The translations under genes and the position numbers were made by a program. Below the pieces are notes generated by a model, which saw only the letters and a list, made by a program, of their open reading frames with translations, was not told the DNA's origin and did no database searches. This document shows, piece after piece, positions 1 to 7,226 of a stretch of DNA of 40,990 nucleotides; position 1 is the stretch's first letter, and each line of letters starts with the position of its first letter. The DNA is from Nitrososphaerota archaeon (GTDB taxonomy: Archaea > Thermoproteota > Nitrososphaeria > Conexivisphaerales > UBA164): contig JAMCTX010000023.1 of the NCBI GenBank assembly GCA_023381255.1, positions 1-40,990 of the forward strand, written 5' to 3'.

Positions 1-1906
1 CAGCTTTGAGCCCAATTTCAAGTTCAACAAAATCTTTTACTATAGCACCACCTTTAACTAAGGAACCCAAATCAATTAGTTTTATACCGGTAGCATATAC
101 TATTATATTTCTTGGGTGTAGATCTCCATGAATGCACTTACTAGAACGTCGTATATACATAATATCATTAAGTATCTTGTTATATTTAATTAAAGGATTA
201 GGGAGGGATTTATACAGAAACTCTTCAGCTTGATCTACCGCTTTTTTAATTTCATTTAGATCACTTGAAGCATCAGATGATATATCTTTTAATCGTTCAT
301 ACCGAGTTTCTGATATATTGCCAGTTACTTTAACGTAGCTATTTATAGGAATATTGATTGCTGTTTGATCGTTTGATGGAATAATTTTTACCAATTCAAA
401 ATTTGCTTCATCTTTATTTATGTTAATTAAAAATCTGCGTTCATTATTATGAATAATATTGTAACCATTTTCAATCACTTTACCATACAAAGTAACTTCT
501 TTAACCTTTTTGTCAAGGTATCCTTTTTCATCAAATTTATCCACAAGTCCTGAATCATTTATATCTACTCTATCTACTTTTTCAACCTTTCCTTTTACAG
601 TAGAAATATGTGGAAGTAAATTTCCCAAGTAAAATTTAACAGATGATAGTTTGGGACTCTCACTGCCATACCAGTTCTCATCCAAATAATTTAACATATT
701 TATAAGATATTCGTAAAAAGTTTTATTAATATTTTTATTCCGATTAAAAACTTCATCACAATATTGTTCTAAAGTATAACTATCAGTCGTTAAAGTTAAA
801 TCCTGCAAATCCAAAATCCCTTCACTCTTTAGAAAACATTTTTTTTTCATAAATGCAACAATAGCATTAATTTGATTTTTCTGAAGAAATTTATAATTTT
901 TATATTCTCTATTTATAATATCTTTACTCGCAAACTTAACTAGATTTTGAATTTTAGCACCATCATTAATTATAAAATAAAGTTTGCCAACGCCACCTTG
1001 CGCAAATAATTTTGCGTTTAATGATCCTTTATTATTAAGTAATTTCTGAATAAGTATTTTCTCTTCATTGTTTAATGTTTTATCTTTCTCCTTAATTTGT
1101 TGCTCTGGCCTTTCTATCAATGATTCTTCTTTGTATTCTATTGCCCTGTTGAAATCGGTTTCAAAATTTTCCTTAAAGAAACTTGCTATTTCGGCATCAA
1201 TCAATAGTATACCTGTATGTCTGTGGCCTTTAACCGCAAATACCAGATTCATATTTGGAGCCACTATATATCTGAAATTTTGTCTATCATTTAGTACCCT
1301 AAAATCAAACTGCCCGTCCATAACTTTTTTAAAAATTTTTGCGCGATTCAAACCTTCTGTTGTAGGAGCAGACTTGTTATTTTTATTTTGCTGTGAGATA
1401 AGTATTACTTTCATATATAATCCGCTATTTTTATATTTCTTTGCCATACTATTTAATTCTTTATTGTTTAAGTTAGCAAATGTTGAAAGATTATTAACAC
1501 AAAAGTATATATTTTTTTCGCCTGATATTTCTGCTGCGCTTTCTGTTATTTTTTTTGCTACTATATCCACATTTTTACTTCCTCTTATAATGTGGATTTG
1601 ACTTGAATAAGCGTCTTGAAATTGTCCAATTAAGGTTTTAAATAAACCTGATACGTTTGACAAAAAGTTAGCCACAAGATCTTCCTTAACAGGTGCATAT
1701 ATATTTGAGTTTTTTGTTACTTCATTTAAAAGGCGTTTATTTATCAAGTCCTCTATTACGTTTTTCCTAGTTTTATTATCATAACAATAAACGCCATTTT
1801 CTAAAGCATTTATATAGGTATTCAATGAACTTATGTCTAGGTCTAGAAGGCTTTCTAGCAATTTACTCTTATTTTTGTCTAAATTAGAAATTTTATTTGT
1901 TGTCAT
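1..1906 (-). CDS. winged-helix + PLD-like sensor fused to TCAD9/APH-like kinase-fold protein (3' end outside window)
   Basis: Translating the minus strand from ATG at 1906 gives 635 uninterrupted codons that run off the window; this is the C-terminal side, so the end is missing. Residues ~15-75 look like a winged helix. Residues ~103-252 (IIRGSKNVDIVAKKI, then alternating beta/alpha, ILLIDAEIASFFKENFE) resemble the PLD-like C-terminal domain of TrmB-type archaeal regulators, without an HKD motif. A kinase-like N-lobe follows: Gly-rich GGVGKLYF ~304, VKFAS with Lys324, REYKNY with Glu334, and a WYGS motif ~412. An OB-like insert spans ~468-535. The catalytic loop HGDLHPRN lies at 593-600 and the metal-binding IDLGS at 611-615, followed by KDFVELEIGLK. 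The order and motifs match what I recall of TCAD9-type kinases of NTPase-centred conflict systems (Aravind group). H, D and N are kept, so phosphotransfer is plausible but unproven. The DNA is much more AT-rich than the rest of the window. It begins one base after the 95-aa gene. Confidence 0.72.
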   Translation of the reverse strand, partial: MTTNKISNLDKNKSKLLESLLDLDISSLNTYINALENGVYCYDNKTRKNVIEDLINKRLLNEVTKNSNIYAPVKEDLVANFLSNVSGLFKTLIGQFQDAYSSQIHIIRGSKNVDIVAKKITESAAEISGEKNIYFCVNNLSTFANLNNKELNSMAKKYKNSGLYMKVILISQQNKNNKSAPTTEGLNRAKIFKKVMDGQFDFRVLNDRQNFRYIVAPNMNLVFAVKGHRHTGILLIDAEIASFFKENFETDFNRAIEYKEESLIERPEQQIKEKDKTLNNEEKILIQKLLNNKGSLNAKLFAQGGVGKLYFIINDGAKIQNLVKFASKDIINREYKNYKFLQKNQINAIVAFMKKKCFLKSEGILDLQDLTLTTDSYTLEQYCDEVFNRNKNINKTFYEYLINMLNYLDENWYGSESPKLSSVKFYLGNLLPHISTVKGKVEKVDRVDINDSGLVDKFDEKGYLDKKVKEVTLYGKVIENGYNIIHNNERRFLININKDEANFELVKIIPSNDQTAINIPINSYVKVTGNISETRYERLKDISSDASSDLNEIKKAVDQAEEFLYKSLPNPLIKYNKILNDIMYIRRSSKCIHGDLHPRNIIVYATGIKLIDLGSLVKGGAIVKDFVELEIGLKA

Positions 1907-2194
1907 TTAGTCCCAATCTCTATCAAAAACCAAGTCATCCTTCAGTTTTGCAAGAAGTTCGTTTGCTTTTTCTGGCCCTTCATCATTTCGTATGCTATTT
2001 ATTATTTTATCTATCAACTGTAACATTTCTAATTCTATAGGACCGGCGGAATATTTCGGTTTAGATTTTTCAAGAATATCTAACAATTCTTCTATAGTAG
2101 CTTTAGGCGGAGGTGTAATATTTATAATTTTTAATGTTTCTTCTATAATCTGTTTTTTATATGAAACCAATTTATAATCAAATAACATAAACAA
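1907..2194 (-). CDS. 95-aa acidic helical protein, operon partner of the kinase fusion
   Basis: I do not recognise the family. The protein is charged and predicted mostly helical, with a PPPKATIEELLDILEKS segment near residue 30 and an acidic end (DDLVFDRDWD). It has no signal peptide or membrane segment. Its stop codon is one base from the start of the kinase-fusion gene, so the two are almost certainly co-transcribed. An in-frame ATG at 2188 is an alternative start. An AT-rich TATA-like stretch lies at 2198-2212. The insertion sequence begins at 2218, so the promoter is squeezed against or partly supplied by the IS. Small helical adapters are common beside regulated conflict systems; that role here is only inference. 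Confidence 0.65.
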   Translation of the reverse strand: MFMLFDYKLVSYKKQIIEETLKIINITPPPKATIEELLDILEKSKPKYSAGPIELEMLQLIDKIINSIRNDEGPEKANELLAKLKDDLVFDRDWD

Positions 2195-2209
2195 ATATAA
2201 AAATATTTT

Positions 2210-2217
2210 GATATCAC
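2210..2217. repeat. left target-site duplication GATATCAC
   Basis: The 8-bp sequence GATATCAC directly precedes the left end of the insertion sequence and recurs at 3264-3271 directly after the right end. Eight base pairs is the duplication size known for the ISH1 group of the IS5 family. Confidence 0.88.
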
Positions 2218-2234
2218 TGCTGTGTCCAATTACT
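2218..2234 (+). repeat. left terminal inverted repeat of the IS
   Basis: TGCTGTGTCCAATTACT is the inverted counterpart of 3247-3263 with one mismatch in 17. Confidence 0.88.
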
Positions 2235-2266
2235 GATTATTCTGTGGCAATCCGTCTTTGTTATCT

Positions 2267-3182
2267 TTATACCTCATCATGGGTCATCCTCATGAACATG
2301 TTGTACAGTGACACCTTAATCACCATCTCTCTGGTCATGTTCACGAACTTCCTTGCGGATACGTATTCGCCAAATGTCCTTTTGATGGAAGAATATGCTC
2401 CCTCCACTGCCCACCTTTTGCCATAACCCTTTTCGTTCTTCCATTTATCGAAGTCATCAAGCTGGGCTATAACAGCAGCCTTCCTTGCCTGACTGCCCTT
2501 TGCCCTCATTGAAGAATTCCTCCTCACCTTTATTGCTGGATCAATTCCCTTTTCAGCAAGAAAGTTGAATATGCCCCTTGAATCGTATGCCCCGTCGCCG
2601 TACAGCCTTTCAATGTTGTTCTTTGACACGGCGCCATTAACAAGATCCTTTGCCTGGCTTCCGTCTGACACATCTTCCTCGGTAACTGTCATTGATACAG
2701 CCTCTTTGCTGTTGACATCTACAGCAAGGTGAACCTTGAGGAACCCCCTCTTTACCTTCCACTTCTTCCTTATCCAGTCACCATAGTTTGAGACCTTTAT
2801 TCCAGTTGAATCTATTGCTACAACTATTGGCTGGTCAGTGTCAATGCTCTCAAGATTTATATCAAGCCTGTTTGTCCTCCACCATATCGTCCTGAAATCA
2901 GGTACCTTGAGGTTATGAACGTACTTTGACAGTGCCCTGACAAACCCCTCCTCCTGCCTGAAAGGCAAATGGAACAATACATGAATGTAAGCAAGCAGCG
3001 TCATGAACGCTTCCGGGTAAACGAACTCTGCTCATTCCTTTCCATCATTAATCTTCTTCGTCCCATTTGTCAAGCAAATCGAAATCCAGCAGCACTTCAC
3101 CTCTCCTCACCAGTGACTCATTATACTCAGCCCAATTCCTCTTGTCCACGTAGTTTTTTCCCCACCTGCGCATTTCAGGCAT
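2267..3182 (-). pseudogene. IS5-family DDE transposase, frameshift plus nonsense mutation
   Basis: The gene begins at ATG 3182 with a typical IS5-type N-terminus (RRWGKNYVDKRNW near residue 5), reads 44 codons, then meets TAA at 3048-3050 after an apparent one-base indel. In the correct downstream frame there is a second lesion, TGA at 3032-3034, where CGA (Arg) would fit. After that the frame is open to 2267. From the internal ATG at 3004 this leaves 245 residues holding the DDE core: first Asp in VAIDSTG, second in YGDGAYDSR, Glu in WAVEGAYSSIKR. Full length would be about 305 residues. IS5 elements of some groups use programmed frameshifting, but the additional stop argues for decay here. 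Confidence 0.88.
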
Positions 3183-3246
3183 GTAATAGCAAGTAATGCA
3201 ACCAGTTTATACATTATAATGTCAAATTCTGATTACAAAATAGTCA

Positions 3247-3263
3247 AGTAGTTGGACACAGCA
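3247..3263 (-). repeat. right terminal inverted repeat of the IS
   Basis: AGTAGTTGGACACAGCA is the reverse complement of the left repeat with one mismatch; it marks the transposase 5' side of the element. Confidence 0.88.
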
Positions 3264-3271
3264 GATATCAC
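3264..3271. repeat. right target-site duplication GATATCAC
   Basis: Exact copy of 2210-2217, flanking the IS. Confidence 0.88.
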
Positions 3272-3306
3272 TGATTGTGGGACATTGTAGAATTTTAGGA
3301 CTTATG

Positions 3307-3516
3307 TCACCCCTTTACTGCACGGTCTACTGGTAATATGTTCTCCAATTTAAGCGCTTTGACAAAGCGTTCATACCAGCCTTCGTCCACACTTGAATAC
3401 CTTTCAGCAGGTGCCTTCCCTGTAGTGGATATTATGGCCGCATTGTTGTAAAAGTTAAGGTACGTTCTTATGCTTTCATCTATTTCATAGATGTTAGTGC
3501 TCCTTCCAAGCCAAAT
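3307..3516 (-). pseudogene. C-terminal fragment of an rve-type (integrase core) transposase
   Basis: The minus strand reads about 68 codons from IWLGRSTNIYEIDESIRT through YLNFYNNAAIISTTGKAPAERY to a TGA at 3307-3309. The pattern I-R-x-Y-L-x-F-Y-N followed by a G-K-x-P-A-E motif is the classic end of the integrase core in IS3/IS481-like transposases. The catalytic Asp residues would lie upstream but are absent, because the sequence switches at about 3514 to an unrelated plus-strand fragment. This is a scar of an older mobile element, next to the younger IS. Confidence 0.6.
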
Positions 3517-3597
3517 TACCTTGAATATGGCATTATTGCAGCAATAGTCGTTGTAGCCATAGTTGCTGGCATATTAATGGCAAGAAGAAAGCACTGA
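3514..3597 (+). pseudogene. C-terminal membrane-anchor fragment of a surface protein
   Basis: The plus strand reads NYLEYGIIAAIVVVAIVAGI followed by LMARRKH and a TGA at 3595-3597. That is a single hydrophobic helix with a short positively charged cytoplasmic end, the usual C-terminal anchor of archaeal secreted or substrate-binding proteins. No gene body lies upstream; instead the antisense transposase fragment begins. It is most simply the stump of a gene cut by the older transposon. Function beyond a membrane anchor cannot be read. Confidence 0.5.
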
Positions 3598-3600
3598 AAC

Positions 3601-3748
3601 AAACGGGTATTTTTTATAATTTTTAGCATTTAATATTAATTGTATCACATTGTTATAGCGGCAAATAACGCTATTATTAGTTTTCAAACTTTATGCAGAC
3701 CTAAAAGAGTGAAATGTTATACTTTTTTTCGAGTATTTATACCCGTTT
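3601..3748. repeat. 148-bp segment bounded by perfect 10-bp inverted repeats
   Basis: AAACGGGTAT at 3601-3610 is exactly reversed and complemented as ATACCCGTTT at 3739-3748. The interior is AT-rich, has no reading frame, and contains a small ATAGCG/CGCTAT hairpin (3655-3674). It may be a tiny MITE-like relic or a pair of regulator sites upstream of the radical SAM gene. No target duplication is visible. Confidence 0.35.
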
Positions 3749-3775
3749 AGGTTTGCATACCGCCCGGAGCATATG

Positions 3776-3785
3776 CTTTTTATAA
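3776..3785 (+). promoter_or_regulatory. TATA box of the radical SAM gene
   Basis: CTTTTTATAA is centred about 26 bases before the GTG at 3807, which implies a leaderless transcript and supports that start. Confidence 0.65.
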
Positions 3786-3806
3786 CCTGCATGAGATCGT
3801 TTTTGT

Positions 3807-4547
3807 GTGGCGCGCGATGGCTTTAACATAAATCCAGCAACAAGAATTTATCACATAGTTAAGTTCAAGGACGGTAGCGCCTACCTTTTTTTCAGCGGGT
3901 GCCCCTGGAACTGCGTTTACTGTGTTGCGAGGACGGTTTCAAGATGGTGCCTTTCAATTAGCCAAGCCAGAGCTTCAGGGCTCAGGTTCGGTTCTATGAT
4001 TGGCCTGAGAGAAATGCTGGACTTGCTGCAAAACAAGAAGGTACATACGGCTTTTCTCGGAGGCGAAGAACCAACTTATGACCCACAGCTACCAATAATT
4101 ATGAATGGATTAAAATCACTTAACATAAATCCATGGCTTATCACTAATGGAGAACTGCTTGATGATGAAATGTTTTTCCTTGCACATGGAATAACTTTCA
4201 GCATAAAGGCCCTTACGCCATCGCTTCATAAATCAATAACAGGGAAGAGCAACACCAGGACCCTAGAAAACTTCAGAAAATACGCTGACCCATCAAAGGT
4301 TGTAGCCGAAACGGTGCTTTACCCAGGGATTGTGGAGTGCGATGAAGCGCTAAAGGTTGCTGAATTCATAGAAGGCGTTAATCCCGAGTTAAGGTTCAGA
4401 ATAGACTTGGCAGTTCAGGAGCGACAATTGGGCGAGCACCTGAAAGAGTGCGCAGAACGCGCCAGGCAGGTTCACGGTAATACCTATTACTTTGAGCCGG
4501 GTCAAGGCGCCGAGGAGCCTGAAGTTCTATTCCCACCCTCACTGTAA
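3807..4547 (+). CDS. radical SAM protein, pyruvate formate-lyase activase-like
   Basis: The 246-aa protein carries the radical SAM iron-sulfur motif C-x3-C-x2-C as CPWNCVYC (Cys32, Cys36, Cys39) and the GGE motif as GGEEPTYD, which contacts the SAM amino group. It belongs to short archaeal activase-like radical SAM proteins; the substrate is unknown. The start is GTG, chosen from the TATA spacing and from the motif lying at the usual distance from the N-terminus. The stretch after the cluster (residues ~41-65) is unusually rich in Arg and Ser, with an extra Cys. The gene stands alone between two regions of mobile-element debris and ends before a strong hairpin. Confidence 0.82.
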   Translation: MARDGFNINPATRIYHIVKFKDGSAYLFFSGCPWNCVYCVARTVSRWCLSISQARASGLRFGSMIGLREMLDLLQNKKVHTAFLGGEEPTYDPQLPIIMNGLKSLNINPWLITNGELLDDEMFFLAHGITFSIKALTPSLHKSITGKSNTRTLENFRKYADPSKVVAETVLYPGIVECDEALKVAEFIEGVNPELRFRIDLAVQERQLGEHLKECAERARQVHGNTYYFEPGQGAEEPEVLFPPSL

Positions 4548-4578
4548 TGAACGTTTTATTGATCATGTGACAAGAAAA

Positions 4579-4598
4579 CCTTTGCTTTTAAGCAAAGG
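4579..4598 (+). terminator. perfect 9-bp hairpin after the radical SAM gene
   Basis: CCTTTGCTT-TT-AAGCAAAGG forms a perfect 9-bp stem about 30 bases after the stop codon. It may stabilise or end the transcript; archaeal termination usually relies on T-tracts, so the role is uncertain. Confidence 0.4.
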
Positions 4599-4689
4599 AT
4601 GAATTGCCAAAAATGGCGGTCAAATAAATGTTTTTGCATAATAATAACGGAATGAGACGCAACAGGAAAGTGAGCAGAACTTTAATTTC

Positions 4690-4885
4690 GCGTGCAGTGC
4701 ATCGGCTCCCGTACTCACTGGTTCCAGAATAAGCGATGTCTCCCATGTGGAGATGGGGGAACATAAGCCCATGGGTCTTAAAAAGACCCAGAATGCCCGC
4801 AGAGGAAATGACCTCTACGCTTCATGGAGAGCAAGCTGGTTCCATTGAAGCTGGACGCGGCGCGCTCTAGCGCGACGTAGTTCAC
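4690..4885 (+). ncRNA. TnpB 3'-end / omega-RNA-like transposon relic
   Basis: Three features point to the right end of an IS605/IS1341-type TnpB element. First, a frame from 4793 reads PAEEMTSTLHGEQAGSIEAG and stops at 4868-4870, as TnpB C-termini commonly do. Second, that stop lies in the loop of a terminal hairpin CGCGC-TCTA-GCGCG (4861-4874). Third, the element ends in GTAGTTCAC (4877-4885), the usual archaeal TnpB end. Upstream there are further stems: GGGTCTT/AAGACCC (4773-4789) and AGGAGG-type AGAGG/CCTCT (4801-4816), plus CCCAT/ATGGG around 4742-4757. No tnpB body is present: only the structured tail survives, with frames disrupted upstream. Confidence 0.5.
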
Positions 4886-4917
4886 AAGAATGACGTTATG
4901 TAAAGGTTAAAAAGGAA

Positions 4918-5433
4918 ATGTTTGAGGTGCATTATCGAATAGAACAAAGATTTTTTTCTTCATGCTGGTTACAGCATCTGCTGGCTTGGGCATACTTACA
5001 TTTGCCATGACGGCAATAACAGAGAACGTCAGCGTTACAGTGCACATCACACAACTGATAGAAGGGTGAGCCCTTCAGGAATACCGTTCCTTGTGCCGCT
5101 AACTTTTATCCTCTTTTTCAGCACAACGCTGGCAGGCACGATGTCCGTGATTTACTTCTTTTTGATAATGCCTGAAGTCGTAAACAGAAAGCAGAAAAAT
5201 CAGGCAGCAGAATTGACATGGTTTCTGCTTCCGGAATAAAGGAAGGTCGTGTAGATACTGCTCAAGCACAACGGCAAATACCTGCAAAAGTACATTTCAA
5301 AAGAAGGCGTATTTACCAGGCTCAAGACGCACCGCACCATCCCAGCTAGGTGAAAGAGGGATCAATAACAGAAAAAAGCGGAACCACAAATCTAGTCAAG
5401 ATTCAGAAAAAATGGAAACGAAAAAGGTTTTAG
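4918..5433 (+). pseudogene. decayed two-helix membrane winged-helix regulator
   Basis: Pieces in successive plus-strand frames read as one protein. A membrane segment (MLVTASAGLGILTFAMTAIT, from 4962) is followed by NVSVTVHITQLI. A second membrane segment follows (IPFLVPLTFILFFS). A linker comes next, then a winged helix: LLKHNGKYLQKYISKEGVFT, RLKTHRTI, then ITEKSGTTNLVKIQKKW ending at TAG 5431-5433. At least three frame changes or stops separate the pieces (near 5068, 5237 and 5350-5373). The layout matches the small TM-wHTH regulators common in Thermoplasmatales. This pseudogene fills the otherwise empty stretch before 5430. Confidence 0.55.
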
Positions 5434-5816
5434 GCTGTTTTCCATGAAAGCGCCAGCGCGCCTCCGACGATGCCCAGCACGGCTCCAATCACGAAGCCTC
5501 CCATGCCAAAGAAGCTGAATATTGAGAACACTATTATCAGTATTCCCCATACTGTGTAATCAGTGGACTTCCTCAGCATCAGTGCTGATACAATTACGAT
5601 TATGCCTGATACAAGTCCGAATATGGACATCATTCCAAACATGAAGAAAGGTCCACCGTACCTGCCGAACATCATCGGACCGTAATAGTATCCTGTTGGT
5701 TGCGTCAGCGCAAATGCAAGAGAAGCTATCATAACGATTATGCTGCTAGCCACCATTAGCGCGCCGGCTATAATTGATACAGTGTACGCCGTTTTCGGAA
5801 ATTCATTCTGTGTCAT
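5430..5816 (-). CDS. small four-helix membrane protein, unknown function
   Basis: The 128-aa protein has four predicted membrane segments (about 12-36, 58-78, 88-103, 106-124). Between helices 1 and 2 is a loop rich in Tyr, Gly, Phe and Met (TGYYYGPMMFGRYGGPFFMF). It resembles DUF4064-like small membrane proteins of acidophilic archaea; no enzymatic motif is visible. GGTGAT lies about 6 bases before ATG 5816 and may act as a ribosome-binding site, unlike most genes here. Its stop overlaps the end of the pseudogene on the other strand. Confidence 0.6.
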   Translation of the reverse strand: MTQNEFPKTAYTVSIIAGALMVASSIIVMIASLAFALTQPTGYYYGPMMFGRYGGPFFMFGMMSIFGLVSGIIVIVSALMLRKSTDYTVWGILIIVFSIFSFFGMGGFVIGAVLGIVGGALALSWKTA

Positions 5817-5930
5817 TTTTTATCACCGGAGATGGAATCGTTATGAGCCAATTTAACGGTTTGGTGAAACTTTTATGATACTGTTTTCCTGATACAGTTG
5901 ATACAGTATGTAGCTGAAACGTTCAGGCTG

Positions 5931-7145
5931 TTATTTAAAGTTGTGTGATATTTCCCATGACCTAATCAGGCGGTAAAAGACAAGGGCACCGGCAACCTGC
6001 ATAATTCCCCCCGTGAGCAGGGGAAGCGGGTAGTACTCTTCCATAAGATATCCAGAAATCCCCGAAGTCAGCTGCGAACTCCTTGTGAATACACCCTGTA
6101 TGCCAGAAGCCGTGCCAAAATCTTCCCCGCTTATGCCTCTCACGCTTATTGCGCTCCTCATAGGCGAGCCCACTCCAGCTATCAGGCTCCTTGCTGAATA
6201 TATTATTACTGTAAGTGCCAAAAACGGCATAAACGCTATCGCGATAAGCATAACTCCCTGCAGTATCCTGGCCCATGAAGAAACCGCTATGGCACTTATC
6301 TTGGACCTGTTAAGGTATTTACCGGAAATATAGGATCCTGCTGCGGTAAAAGCATATGCGATCGTGAATATCACTCCAACATAACTGGCGCTTATTTTAT
6401 ACATTAGCTCGAACCAGAGTGGCAGCAACGGGAATGCTATTCCTATCCCAGCACCATTGACGATGTTTGGCACTATGATTCGCAGCATATAACTAAAACT
6501 TTCCCTCTTCATGACATGGGTTGTCTTCTTCGGCCTTCTCCTTTCCTTTAGGAAAAAAAGCGAAACCAAAGACAAAAGGGTCAGGCCAGCAGAAACGCCA
6601 AAAAGCAACCTGAATGAATTCACGGCACCATAGTAAATGCTCAGTGAACCATGGGTCACCAGAAGTACTGAGCCTGCTATTGACGAAACTGAAGCTATTA
6701 CATATATCCTTGAAAGCTTGCCAACCCTTTCCCTTTCTTCTGGCCAGTTGCTTGCTATGTATGAAGTCATTCCTGGCGAAAACGCGCCCCTCATTCCGCC
6801 TGGTGAACCGGTTATTCCGCCAACCATGGCTGATATTATGATGACGTACATATTTACTGACAGTGCGAGGCCAAGCATGGCTGCAAGGGGCAATGCCTCA
6901 GCCACAATCATGGTTTTTGCATAGCCTATCCTGTCACCTATGACCCCAAATAACAGTGTAATAATCACGTTAAAAGCTATGATCAAGAAATAAACTATAC
7001 CTATGAAAATCAGCCCATATCCTAGAGCCTTAAGGTAGAGGGACAGGGAAAGATTCACAAGTATCAGAGATACGCTCCTGAGGGCACGGGAAGTTAGGAG
7101 AAAGTTAAACGACCTGTCGATGGCCTCCCTGTTCTCTGTAAACAT
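5931..7145 (-). CDS. MFS transporter
   Basis: The 404-aa protein has about 12 predicted membrane helices in two halves, and a GDRIGYAKTM stretch after helix 2 corresponding to the MFS loop 2-3 signature (G-x3-D-R-x-G). A charged central loop (KERRRPKKTTHVMKRE, ~200-215) separates the halves. The substrate is unknown. It is related in style to the MFS protein at 14595-15776. A TATA box (7169-7177 on the minus strand) lies 28 bases before ATG 7145, so the transcript is probably leaderless, and it diverges from the NifX-like gene. Confidence 0.82.
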   Translation of the reverse strand: MFTENREAIDRSFNFLLTSRALRSVSLILVNLSLSLYLKALGYGLIFIGIVYFLIIAFNVIITLLFGVIGDRIGYAKTMIVAEALPLAAMLGLALSVNMYVIIISAMVGGITGSPGGMRGAFSPGMTSYIASNWPEERERVGKLSRIYVIASVSSIAGSVLLVTHGSLSIYYGAVNSFRLLFGVSAGLTLLSLVSLFFLKERRRPKKTTHVMKRESFSYMLRIIVPNIVNGAGIGIAFPLLPLWFELMYKISASYVGVIFTIAYAFTAAGSYISGKYLNRSKISAIAVSSWARILQGVMLIAIAFMPFLALTVIIYSARSLIAGVGSPMRSAISVRGISGEDFGTASGIQGVFTRSSQLTSGISGYLMEEYYPLPLLTGGIMQVAGALVFYRLIRSWEISHNFK

Positions 7146-7226
7146 AGCAGGTCTTTTTGTATTTTCGTACTTAAAACTCTATTGTACAAGAAAGATTTTT
7201 AAGGAAAGGTTTTCACCGTCATCAAA
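7146..7226. promoter_or_regulatory. divergent promoter between MFS carrier and NifX-like gene
   Basis: The 81-bp gap holds two TATA boxes. GTTTTAAGT on the minus strand (7169-7177) serves the MFS gene. GATTTTTAAGG (7194-7204) serves the gene at 7227. Each lies about 27-28 bases before its start. Confidence 0.6.

Larger units (their letters stand above)
2218..3263 (-). mobile_element. IS5-family (ISH1-like) insertion sequence, 1046 bp, inactivated
   Basis: The element is bounded by near-perfect 17-bp inverted repeats (TGCTGTGTCCAAyTACT, one mismatch) and by the 8-bp duplication GATATCAC. It carries one DDE transposase gene on the minus strand, broken by a frameshift and a stop codon. Complete ends with a perfect target duplication indicate a fairly recent insertion, and the broken gene shows the copy can no longer move by itself. 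It landed 16 bases upstream of the ATG of the 95-aa gene. Confidence 0.9.

Noticed and set aside
1068-1601. Plus-strand 177-codon frame in the AT-rich left region
   Set aside because: It lies entirely opposite the well-supported minus-strand sensor-kinase gene; its Phe/Leu/Ser/Ile-rich translation is what an AT-rich antisense frame gives.
3940-3998. Possible double frameshift within the radical SAM gene
   Set aside because: Another frame is also open here, but the main frame stays open throughout and continues naturally into GLREMLDLL, so no lesion is claimed.
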